From Saprospiraceae bacterium (GTDB lineage: Bacteria; Bacteroidota; Bacteroidia; Chitinophagales; Saprospiraceae), in the NCBI GenBank assembly GCA_030729925.1, contig JANQWK010000021.1:1-51046 (forward strand): 51,046 nucleotides of DNA, given 5' to 3'. A program made the translations under genes and the position numbers. The notes under the pieces are model-generated. The model searched no databases. It saw only the letters and a list, made by a program, of their open reading frames with translations, and was not told where the DNA came from. Numbering within the stretch: the stretch's first letter is position 1; each line of letters starts with the position of its first letter. Of this stretch, positions 44,261 through 51,046 are shown in pieces.

Positions 44261-46825
44261 ATGATTCGTTTTATTTTGTGTCTCTGCGCGCTTTATGTGT
44301 TTCCATGCGCTTTGTCAGCCCAACAGGTCTGGGAAGAACATTTTTCGACAACCCATTTTTTGACCTACCCCAATTGGTGGGGCATGCGCGAAAAATTTGT
44401 GGTGACCGATCAGGGCCGACTGCTCCTGGCAGATCCAAGTCCTGCTGCCAGCAATACGGCAATGGTTTTTAGCAAACAAACCGTCAACTGGAGCGGCCCC
44501 GTTACCTGGGAACTCGACCTGGTTTTTCCTTTCGATCCTTCCAGCGCCAATCATGTGATCCTTGGACTTTCTACCGATTTGCCCGCGATCAGTGGTTTTC
44601 CCGAAGGGATATACCTGCAAGTGGGCGGACAGACCGGAGCAGATTTTTTGGAACTTTTTGAATGGCAGCATGATGCCAAACGGATAATCTGCCAGATGCC
44701 CATCCCCTGGACAGCGCCCAGTGAACTGCCGTTTCAGCTGCGGGTGGACTACCAGGCGGGATACTGGGTGCTGAAAGCTTGCAGCGCTACCGGGGTTTGC
44801 GATGAGGTTGCCGCGGCCGATTACCCGGTGACGATGGGACAAAAGGACTATTTTTTGCTGCATTGCCGCTATTCGCCGAGCAGAAACCGCGCCATTTCAT
44901 TCGATCATATCCGAATCGAAGGTTTGATCCCCGACGTGGAAGCACCCCGATTGCGCGAGGTGCTTTTGGCCGATAGCCTGCGCCTGGATTTAATTTTTTC
45001 CGAACCCGTCCTGCCGGCACAGGCCTGGTTGTATCCCGATTCTACTACCGCATTCCCCCTTTCCTGCCCGGATCTTCAGCCGCACCGCTGTCAACTTCTC
45101 CCCTCTGAGCCGCTCCGCTTTGATACCGCTTACCGACTGGTGCTGCCCCAAATAGCCGATGGAACGGGCAATGCGCTGCGTATGGATACCCTGCTGTACT
45201 TTGCCCGCCCCTACATTGCCACCCCCGGCGACTTGGTTTTTACGGAGATCATGGCCGACCCCGATCCTTCAAGGGGGCTGCCGCAAGCGGAATACCTGGA
45301 AGTGTTCAACCGCCGGTCATACCCCCTGCGCCTGAAAGGCTGGCAACTGCAGGTCAACCAACGGCAACTCGATCTGCCCGACGAACTTATCCCGCCACAG
45401 TCCTACCGACTGCTGTATCCCGACCACGCTACCGGTAAATTTGAAGCGGCACCCTATCCCGGCATACCCAATTTTCCGGCCATTCCCAATAATGGGGCCT
45501 ACCTCGCGCTGCGGTACCAGTCTGTTGTGATAGACGCCCTCGAATACGCCCCGGAATGGCATCGCGGAGTCCCCGCAAAAGGCGTTAGTTTGGAAAAAAA
45601 AGACCTTGACAAACCCGGAAATTGTCCGGAAAACTGGGCGGCTTCGACCGGAATCACAGGAGGGTCGCCCGCTCGTGCCAACCCTCAGACGGGATACACC
45701 CCCGCAGACAGTTTGTTTTATATTGAAATGGTCTATCCGACAGACGCTTGCTGTCTGGAAGTCCGGTTCAGCCAGCAACCCGGAGAGCCGGTTTCGGACT
45801 TTTTTCAAATTGACCCACCGCTGGATGTTTATGCCATGGAGGTTTCCGCTGCGCAAAAAAGCGCCCGCCTGTACCTATCCGCCGATCTTTCGCCCCAAAC
45901 CCCTTACCTGCTCCAAGTACCCCATTCCTGGGTCAACTGCATCGGTGCCCCACTGCGGCAGGAAGAGACCTATCCCTTCGGGAAAACCTATTCGCCCCAA
46001 ACCGGAGAGCTTTTGTTCCATGAAATCCTGTTTGATCCCAAGCCCGGTTGTCCGACTTTTGTGGAGCTCTACAACCCAAGTAACCGGTTTCTTGATCTAT
46101 CCGGCCTGTTGCTCCGAAGCTACGATCCAAGCTCCGCAACCTATCGTTACAGCACCCTTCCGCCTCATCTCATGCTGGCTCCGGATTCTGTGTTGGTCAT
46201 CAGTGCCCACACCCCCCTGCTGCAATCCTGTACACCTGCAACCCTACCCTACAACAGCATTTCCGGCACACTTCCCGGTCTCTCCGGCACAAAGGGAAGC
46301 CTTAGCCTCTGGTCTGGTGAACAGTTCATTGACAGCATCGCCTACGATGCAGACTGGCACCATCCTTTTTTAACGGATACCCGGGGCGTGAGTCTGGAAA
46401 AAATCCGCCCGGAGTTGCCGGGAGTTGCCCCTCAGCACTGGCAATCTGCCCCCTCACAATGGGGCTATGCCACGCCCGGCTTTCGGCCGCTCGTCCGACC
46501 ACTTACCCTTCCGCCCAGCTCCACCCGCGGCTCCGGCATCCTGCGCATCAGTCCCGATGGAGACGGGGTAGATGACTTCCTCTACCTCCCGATCGAAGCC
46601 CGAGCGCCCGGCAGTCTGTACGATGCTGCTATTTTCAGCTGGGACGGAACCCTGATCCGGGAGCTCGTTCAAAGCGCATCGGCCTCTGTAGCCACTTATC
46701 TCCGTTGGGACGGCGACGATCAGAATGGCCAATTACTGCCCCGTGGATTGTATTTGCTGCGGATTGCCTACTTTGATCCGGGAGGAAGTTATGAACTTGT
46801 CAAAAAAACCTGTCTGTTGTGGTAA
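44261..46825 (+). CDS. Secreted protein with two lamin-tail domains
   Basis: The protein has 854 residues. A signal peptide ends at ALSA (before QQVWEEHF). Residues 25-230 look like a lectin-type beta sandwich. An Ig-like segment follows with LREVLLADSLRLDLIFSEPV. Two lamin-tail domains start near 321 (GDLVFTEIMADPDPSRG, EYLEVFNR) and 580 (GELLFHEILFDPKPGC, FVELYNPS). The last 95 residues (LRISPDGDGVDDFLYLP, LRWDGDDQNGQLLPRGLYLL) resemble a FlgD/CHU-type C-terminal domain, so type IX surface export is likely. Function unknown; such domains are often found in extracellular nucleases, but no catalytic domain is present. Confidence 0.88.
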   Translation: MIRFILCLCALYVFPCALSAQQVWEEHFSTTHFLTYPNWWGMREKFVVTDQGRLLLADPSPAASNTAMVFSKQTVNWSGPVTWELDLVFPFDPSSANHVILGLSTDLPAISGFPEGIYLQVGGQTGADFLELFEWQHDAKRIICQMPIPWTAPSELPFQLRVDYQAGYWVLKACSATGVCDEVAAADYPVTMGQKDYFLLHCRYSPSRNRAISFDHIRIEGLIPDVEAPRLREVLLADSLRLDLIFSEPVLPAQAWLYPDSTTAFPLSCPDLQPHRCQLLPSEPLRFDTAYRLVLPQIADGTGNALRMDTLLYFARPYIATPGDLVFTEIMADPDPSRGLPQAEYLEVFNRRSYPLRLKGWQLQVNQRQLDLPDELIPPQSYRLLYPDHATGKFEAAPYPGIPNFPAIPNNGAYLALRYQSVVIDALEYAPEWHRGVPAKGVSLEKKDLDKPGNCPENWAASTGITGGSPARANPQTGYTPADSLFYIEMVYPTDACCLEVRFSQQPGEPVSDFFQIDPPLDVYAMEVSAAQKSARLYLSADLSPQTPYLLQVPHSWVNCIGAPLRQEETYPFGKTYSPQTGELLFHEILFDPKPGCPTFVELYNPSNRFLDLSGLLLRSYDPSSATYRYSTLPPHLMLAPDSVLVISAHTPLLQSCTPATLPYNSISGTLPGLSGTKGSLSLWSGEQFIDSIAYDADWHHPFLTDTRGVSLEKIRPELPGVAPQHWQSAPSQWGYATPGFRPLVRPLTLPPSSTRGSGILRISPDGDGVDDFLYLPIEARAPGSLYDAAIFSWDGTLIRELVQSASASVATYLRWDGDDQNGQLLPRGLYLLRIAYFDPGGSYELVKKTCLLW

Positions 46826-46874
46826 AGCCTCACCCCCGATATTTACTATATTTAGCAGCACAAAAGCCTGGAAT

Positions 46875-47237
46875 ATGCTAAAAAAACGCCTCCAAAGTTT
46901 CGTGTATGCCTTAAGGGGCTGGCAATCGGTTATCCAAAGCGAACCCAACGCCCGGGTCCACCTCTTGTTCAGCATAGCCGTCATTGCGATGGGTCTGGGT
47001 TTTGGTGTCAGTCCATCGGAATGGCGCTGGCTTGTGCTCTGCATCGCATTGGTATTGGCCGCGGAGGCCATCAACACCGCCATAGAATCCATCGTGGACC
47101 TCGTCTCTCCCCAGCAGCATCCCCTTGCGGGAAAAGCCAAGGACACGGCAGCCGGAGCGGTGCTGCTGCTGGCACTGGGAGCCGTTTTTATTGGTCTGAG
47201 CATTTTTTTACCTTATGTCAACGTTTGGTTGCAATAA
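46875..47237 (+). CDS. dgkA: Diacylglycerol/undecaprenol kinase family protein
   Basis: From the ATG at 46875 the protein has 120 residues with three membrane helices. The family signature EAINTAIESIVDLV and GKAKDTAAGAVLL is intact. In non-proteobacteria these enzymes usually phosphorylate undecaprenol (family knowledge), so undecaprenol kinase is the more likely activity. A longer frame from 46725 overlaps the upstream gene and adds no conserved sequence. The gene lies 49 bases after the lamin-tail gene. Confidence 0.92.
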   Translation: MLKKRLQSFVYALRGWQSVIQSEPNARVHLLFSIAVIAMGLGFGVSPSEWRWLVLCIALVLAAEAINTAIESIVDLVSPQQHPLAGKAKDTAAGAVLLLALGAVFIGLSIFLPYVNVWLQ

Positions 47238-47300
47238 GCAGCTTGCGTATTCCCTTCGGGTTTCCGGTTTTTTTTTAACTTGGGACACAAACCATAGCAC

Positions 47301-48737
47301 ATGCAACACAACCACCGGTCATTGCTGTTTTTTTTCCTGCTTGTACCCTTTTTGGCGCAGGCGCAGCTGCAATTTGGCGTGCGAGCCGACAACCACGCGG
47401 GCATCCTGTCTGCCGGGCTAAACCCCGCGCTCACCGCTTTTCATCCCTATCGCTGGGAGGTCAACCTAAACGGAATAGCTCATTTTTCCCAAAATAACTA
47501 TGCCTACCTTGCGCAGACCGGCGTGCTGGATTTGTTGGGCAGCGGCAACAGTCTCGACCTCGATTTTGGCCCCGATATCCGACAAGACAACCTCATCCCG
47601 GAGGGCATTGTCCTCGATTTTTTCGACGACAACCAGGAGCGTTATTTTGCTTCCACAACGACCATCGCATTGCCTTCTATCCTGTACAAAATCAACGACC
47701 AGCACACCGTAGGACTGATCGCACAAACCCGAGTGGTGCTGGGCGGAGATAACATCAGCGACAATTTTAGTTATTACAACTTCAATACCCGAGCCTCCTA
47801 CGACACCTTTCCCGTTCCGCCCGTCTATGGAGGGCTATTGGCCTGGACAGAACTCGGACTGCACTATTCCTTTCGGAAAAACCTCCCCTCGGGAATGCTA
47901 AGTCTGGGCATCACGGCAAAATACCTGATGGGGCAGGAAGGCGGATACTTTTATACAGATCGGCGGCACCGGATGTCGCGGCTGCCATTCAAAGGGCTGG
48001 GCGGTACGCCTGTCGGTATCCGCTTTGCCTACACCAACACCCTTTTCACCGAAGACAGTTACCAACCTACCCTTAACGGCACCGGTCTGGGACTTGACCT
48101 GGGGCTGAGTTACATCATCACCAACGGAGCGGAGGCTTACTCCTGGAAACTGGGAGTCGCACTGCTCGACCTGGGCGCCATACAATTTGACCAATCGGCT
48201 TTTAACCACACCATAGACCTGCAAGAACCGGGAACGCTCGACGGAAGGAGCTTTGACTTTTTCCAGGACCTATCTGATACAGAAGCTATTATAGACACTT
48301 TCAGCAGTCAATTGCTGGGATTTGCGGGAGCCTCTCTGACAGGCAACAGCTTCACACAGAACTTACCTGCCAAATTAAGTTTTCAGCTTGACCACCGGAT
48401 CAACGACCATTTTTATGTCGGAGCACTTTTTGTCCAGCCTTTGCGCCTGTCCGACAATGCTGTACCGGAAGGAAGTCTGTTCGTTGCAGCGCCCAGGTAC
48501 GAAAGTCGGTGGATAGGCGTATCTATGCCCGTTCAGTTATACCGTGGAGAAAACCTGCAGCTCGGACTTGCCCTACGACTGGGGCCGCTGTATATCGGCT
48601 CTGAAAACTTAGGAAGTTTTGGCGTGCAGGATCAATTTTCGGGCACCGACTTTTATGCAGGTTTGCGATTGGGGCCCTGGTTGTTTCGCAAAGCCACCAG
48701 CGGGGCTGGAAAAAACCCGGCCTGTCCCAGTTTTTGA
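47301..48737 (+). CDS. Outer-membrane beta-barrel protein, DUF5723-like
   Basis: This 478-residue protein has a signal peptide (FFFLLVPFLAQAQ). The mature start FGVRADNHAGILSAGLNPAL is typical of a large Bacteroidota family I associate with DUF5723, predicted outer-membrane barrels. Alternating strands run throughout (LGLDLGLSYIITNG, FYVGALFVQPLRLS, DFYAGLRLGPWLF). Function unknown. Its 3' end overlaps a terminator hairpin used by the convergent phosphohexomutase gene. Confidence 0.82.
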   Translation: MQHNHRSLLFFFLLVPFLAQAQLQFGVRADNHAGILSAGLNPALTAFHPYRWEVNLNGIAHFSQNNYAYLAQTGVLDLLGSGNSLDLDFGPDIRQDNLIPEGIVLDFFDDNQERYFASTTTIALPSILYKINDQHTVGLIAQTRVVLGGDNISDNFSYYNFNTRASYDTFPVPPVYGGLLAWTELGLHYSFRKNLPSGMLSLGITAKYLMGQEGGYFYTDRRHRMSRLPFKGLGGTPVGIRFAYTNTLFTEDSYQPTLNGTGLGLDLGLSYIITNGAEAYSWKLGVALLDLGAIQFDQSAFNHTIDLQEPGTLDGRSFDFFQDLSDTEAIIDTFSSQLLGFAGASLTGNSFTQNLPAKLSFQLDHRINDHFYVGALFVQPLRLSDNAVPEGSLFVAAPRYESRWIGVSMPVQLYRGENLQLGLALRLGPLYIGSENLGSFGVQDQFSGTDFYAGLRLGPWLFRKATSGAGKNPACPSF

Positions 48738-48747
48738 AACAGGCCGG
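48709..48747 (-). terminator. Terminator of the phosphohexomutase gene inside a neighbouring gene
   Basis: CCGGCCTGT (48717-48725) pairs with ACAGGCCGG (48739-48747) around a 13-base loop. On the minus strand GG and a run of T follow. The left arm and loop lie in the last codons of the convergent gene ending at 48737, and the stem also spans that gene's stop codon. Confidence 0.75.
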
Positions 48748-48773
48748 AATAGCATATCTTGAAGGAATAATCC

Positions 48774-50171
48774 TTACAACGCAAAAGTAGCACCTACCGC
48801 ATCCAGGATACGACGTACTTCAGCGTGGTCGGGAGCTTGCGCATAGACCCGCAACACAGGTTCTGTGCCGGAAGGTCGAATCAAGATCCAGCGGTTATCG
48901 TCCAGCACAAACTTAAATCCATCCACGGTCTCCAGGCGCTGTACCGTGTAAGTACCGAAGTGCTGATAGGGATTTTCGCGACAAATGCGGATAATTTCCT
49001 GTTTCTGTGCCTCTTGCATGTGTAGATCATCTCGATCAAACGCAAAAGGCCCTACGAGATCATACACCTCTTGGATCAGCTCCTGGAGCGACTTGCCGGT
49101 TTTGGCCATAAACTCCATGATCATCAATCCGATCCAGATCCCGTCGCGCTCGGGAATATGTCCTTTCACGGCCAATCCGCCCGACTCCTCTCCGCCGACC
49201 ACGACATCCTCTTTGCCCATGATTTCTGCGATGTACTTGAAACCGATTTTAGTGATTTCCACCGGCAGCCCAAAAGAAGCTGCCATATTAGCCATTTTTT
49301 CCGTCACGGAAAAAGTCACCACTACCTTACCTGTTTCGCCCTTGTAGCGGTGCATGTACAATAACAGCAGCAATAAAATATGGTGAGAATCCACGAAGTT
49401 GCCATCTGCATCATACAGTCCTATTCGGTCTGCATCCCCATCGTTGGCGATACCCAGTTGGATATGGTCATGCTCCCGGATAAAAGCCGACAACTCCTGC
49501 AGATTTTTGTGGATAGGCTCGGGTGCCTGGCCGTGAAAACCTGGATTTTCATCACAATGCAGCAGGGCAGCCCCGGGAAACAATTTGCGCATTGCGCGCT
49601 GACCGGCACCGTACATCGCATCATAAGCCAGGGAAATTCCCGCTGCATGGATCGCGGGCAAATCAAAACTAGCTGCCACATGATCCAAATAAAGCTGTTC
49701 CAAATCCACAAACACAATCTGTCCGGCAGCCACCCAAAACTCCAGCGACTGGGGATTTACCGAACAACGCTCCGGAATCTCGCGCTCCACCTCATCCACT
49801 TCCTGCTGGATCATGGGTCCTCCGAGTGAAGACTTCAGTTTAAACCCGTTGTAACTCGGCGGATTATGACTGGCCGTAATCACCACCCCGATATCGGAAC
49901 CGGTTTTTACCACCCCCAGGGACACCATTGGTGTGGAGACGAACTCCTCTGCCATCAGCACTTTGATGCCATGTGCAGCCAGCACACAAGCGCTGGCCTC
50001 CGTAAACATCCGGCCTCCGAAACGACAATCGAAGCCAATCACCGCCTGGGTCATATTTCTTTGTTTCATCCAGCGAGCCGTACCTTCCGCCACCCGCATC
50101 ACATTATCAACGGTGTACTCCCTGGCAATAATTGCGCGCCAACCGTCCGTACCGAATTTGATTGTTTGCAT
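48774..50171 (-). CDS. Phosphoglucomutase/phosphomannomutase family enzyme
   Basis: This 465-residue protein is a complete alpha-D-phosphohexomutase. The phosphoserine is Ser101 in VITASHNPPSYNG. The metal site is DGDADR (244-249) and the sugar-binding loop GGEESGG (326-332). The phosphate-binding loop RPSGTEPVLRVYA lies near 432. It isomerises hexose 1- and 6-phosphates. Glucose versus mannose versus glucosamine specificity cannot be read by eye; the FGTDGWRA start fits bacterial phosphoglucomutase-type members. It may supply sugar nucleotide precursors such as those used by RfbC/RfbD. Confidence 0.93.
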   Translation of the reverse strand: MQTIKFGTDGWRAIIAREYTVDNVMRVAEGTARWMKQRNMTQAVIGFDCRFGGRMFTEASACVLAAHGIKVLMAEEFVSTPMVSLGVVKTGSDIGVVITASHNPPSYNGFKLKSSLGGPMIQQEVDEVEREIPERCSVNPQSLEFWVAAGQIVFVDLEQLYLDHVAASFDLPAIHAAGISLAYDAMYGAGQRAMRKLFPGAALLHCDENPGFHGQAPEPIHKNLQELSAFIREHDHIQLGIANDGDADRIGLYDADGNFVDSHHILLLLLLYMHRYKGETGKVVVTFSVTEKMANMAASFGLPVEITKIGFKYIAEIMGKEDVVVGGEESGGLAVKGHIPERDGIWIGLMIMEFMAKTGKSLQELIQEVYDLVGPFAFDRDDLHMQEAQKQEIIRICRENPYQHFGTYTVQRLETVDGFKFVLDDNRWILIRPSGTEPVLRVYAQAPDHAEVRRILDAVGATFAL

Positions 50172-50257
50172 CTTTTAATATTTAGGAATAATTGTAGAAT
50201 CCAAATTACTGCCTAAATTTAAACAATTGGGGCAAAAAATGTATAAGAACAGGCCAT

Positions 50258-50797
50258 CTAATTCACCCGTCTGCCCCCGGCGGTGCGCGACTGCACCTTT
50301 GTCTGTGATATTCTTTTCAGGTCAACCATCAAGGTAGCCATAGCATCTGCAGAAGCCACCCGATATTTTTTGTCGCCATAGGTGACGATACCGCTGTTCC
50401 GCTCCCATTCGGAAGCCAGCAAGACGAAGCGGCCGCTGAGTTTGGGATTGGGGCCGAACATCAAATACCGGTTATCGCTATCCGCCTCAAACGCCACGCC
50501 CAGTCTGCCTTCCTCCGGCACAAACACCGCCACACCCGGCGTACCTGCCCTGATCACTACCTCTTCCACCGCACTTCCGTTGATCATCTTAATCTCACCG
50601 GCCACGATTTCGGATTTACTGCCTGTAAGGACCCGGCGCAGCACAATATCATCCGAAACATAAAACTGAATCTGCCGAAGCTCGGTCTCTGTCCAGCGGT
50701 TCTGGTCATACAAACGCTGCGTGAAGGGACTCAGTACCGGACTGCAGGAAGTCCCCAATACAAGCACCAATATTGCTGCCACAAGGATACGTGTCAT
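50258..50797 (-). CDS. Putative lipoprotein, unknown function
   Basis: From the ATG at 50795-50797 the protein has 179 residues with a lipoprotein signal (MTRILVAAILVLVLGTSC, Cys18). An upstream in-frame ATG (50857) would put 20 polar residues before it and is unlikely. The soluble part contains SPFTQRLYDQNRWTETELRQ, IQFYVSDDIVLRR and ADSDNRYLMFGPNPKLSGRF. I do not recognise the family by name. It is 86 bases upstream of the phosphohexomutase gene in the same direction and may be co-transcribed. Confidence 0.78.
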   Translation of the reverse strand: MTRILVAAILVLVLGTSCSPVLSPFTQRLYDQNRWTETELRQIQFYVSDDIVLRRVLTGSKSEIVAGEIKMINGSAVEEVVIRAGTPGVAVFVPEEGRLGVAFEADSDNRYLMFGPNPKLSGRFVLLASEWERNSGIVTYGDKKYRVASADAMATLMVDLKRISQTKVQSRTAGGRRVN

Positions 50798-51007
50798 AGC
50801 CCTGTTGTCGGAAGATTTTGCACCCTGAAAAGAGGTGCCATTGCTGCGTACGTTCATAATTGTTTGTTTTGCTTAAAGCAATATAAAGACAGGCGCTAAT
50901 CAAAAAAACACCCACCCCGCGGTTTAACGTTATCTTAATCCCCGATTTCAAGTCGTTAAGATTGTGTTTTTTTGATATAAATTAATGATTTTCAATATTT
51001 TAAAACA

Positions 51008-51046
51008 CAGGTGGAAGCCACCTTAAGGTGCCTTCCACCTGATTAC
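51008..51046. repeat. Dispersed palindrome, copy 2, at the window edge
   Basis: CAGGTGGAAG (51008-51017) pairs with CTTCCACCTG (51032-51041). An inner CACC/GGTG continues the stem after one mismatch, around a TTAA loop. GATTAC ends the window as in copy 1 at 33501-33540. Between the copies a C-G pair has become G-C, so pairing is kept. Confidence 0.85.

Noticed and set aside
46725-46874. N-terminal extension of DgkA
   Set aside because: It overlaps the end of the lamin-tail gene in another frame and adds Cys-rich sequence not seen in the family.

Overview
The window looks like a core chromosomal segment of a Bacteroidota bacterium, most likely of the Saprospira/Lewinella/Haliscomenobacter side (Saprospiria). 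The lineage assignment is inference. It rests on two SusC/SusD pairs, a protein with a gliding-type (type IX secretion, type B) C-terminal sorting domain, Bacteroidota-type promoter elements (TTG, about 19 bases, TAnnTTTG), little sign of Shine-Dalgarno sites, and the family make-up of the hypothetical proteins.

Layout. (1) 1-2080, minus: the N-terminal part of a secreted protein with seven almost identical 56-residue FG-GAP-like repeats, cut by the window start. (2) 2433-6737, plus: an unknown 195-residue protein, the ribosome-assembly GTPases Era and Der, then RfbC and RfbD of dTDP-rhamnose synthesis. (3) 6817-10221, plus: a large cell-surface protein and riboflavin synthase. (4) 10300-23788, minus: the transcription/translation block. 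Read in its own direction it is tRNA-Thr, tRNA-Tyr, tRNA-Gly, tRNA-Thr, tuf, tRNA-Trp, secE, nusG, rplK, rplA, rplJ, rplL, rpoB, rpoC, ending in a strong terminator. The tRNA-tuf start repeats the thrU-tyrU-glyT-thrT-tufB order of E. coli. (5) 23986-25455, minus: a Xer-type recombinase and a small lipoprotein. (6) 25544-30068, minus: SusC/SusD pair 1. (7) pdxJ (minus), then CPBP protease, cdsA and psd (plus), a membrane phospholipid cluster. (8) lysS (minus) divergent from a class IV histone-deacetylase-like hydrolase (plus). (9) 36208-36788: a 581-base non-coding island with direct repeats and hairpins. (10) 36789-41506, minus: SusC/SusD pair 2. (11) 41702-50797: a coiled-coil protein, asd, a lamin-tail surface protein, dgkA, a DUF5723-like outer-membrane protein, a phosphohexomutase and a lipoprotein.

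Most of the window is housekeeping. I found no defence island, CRISPR array, insertion sequence, prophage or biosynthetic cluster. The points most worth a second look are the homogenised 168-base coding repeats, a pair of dispersed palindromes with a compensatory base change (33501-33540 and 51008-51046, the second ending exactly at the window edge), the non-coding island at 36208-36788, a dyad next to the promoter of the coiled-coil gene, a hairpin near the predicted 5' end of the SusC2 transcript, and the structured RNA around tRNA-Trp. All of this comes from reading the sequence; no database search or folding program was run.
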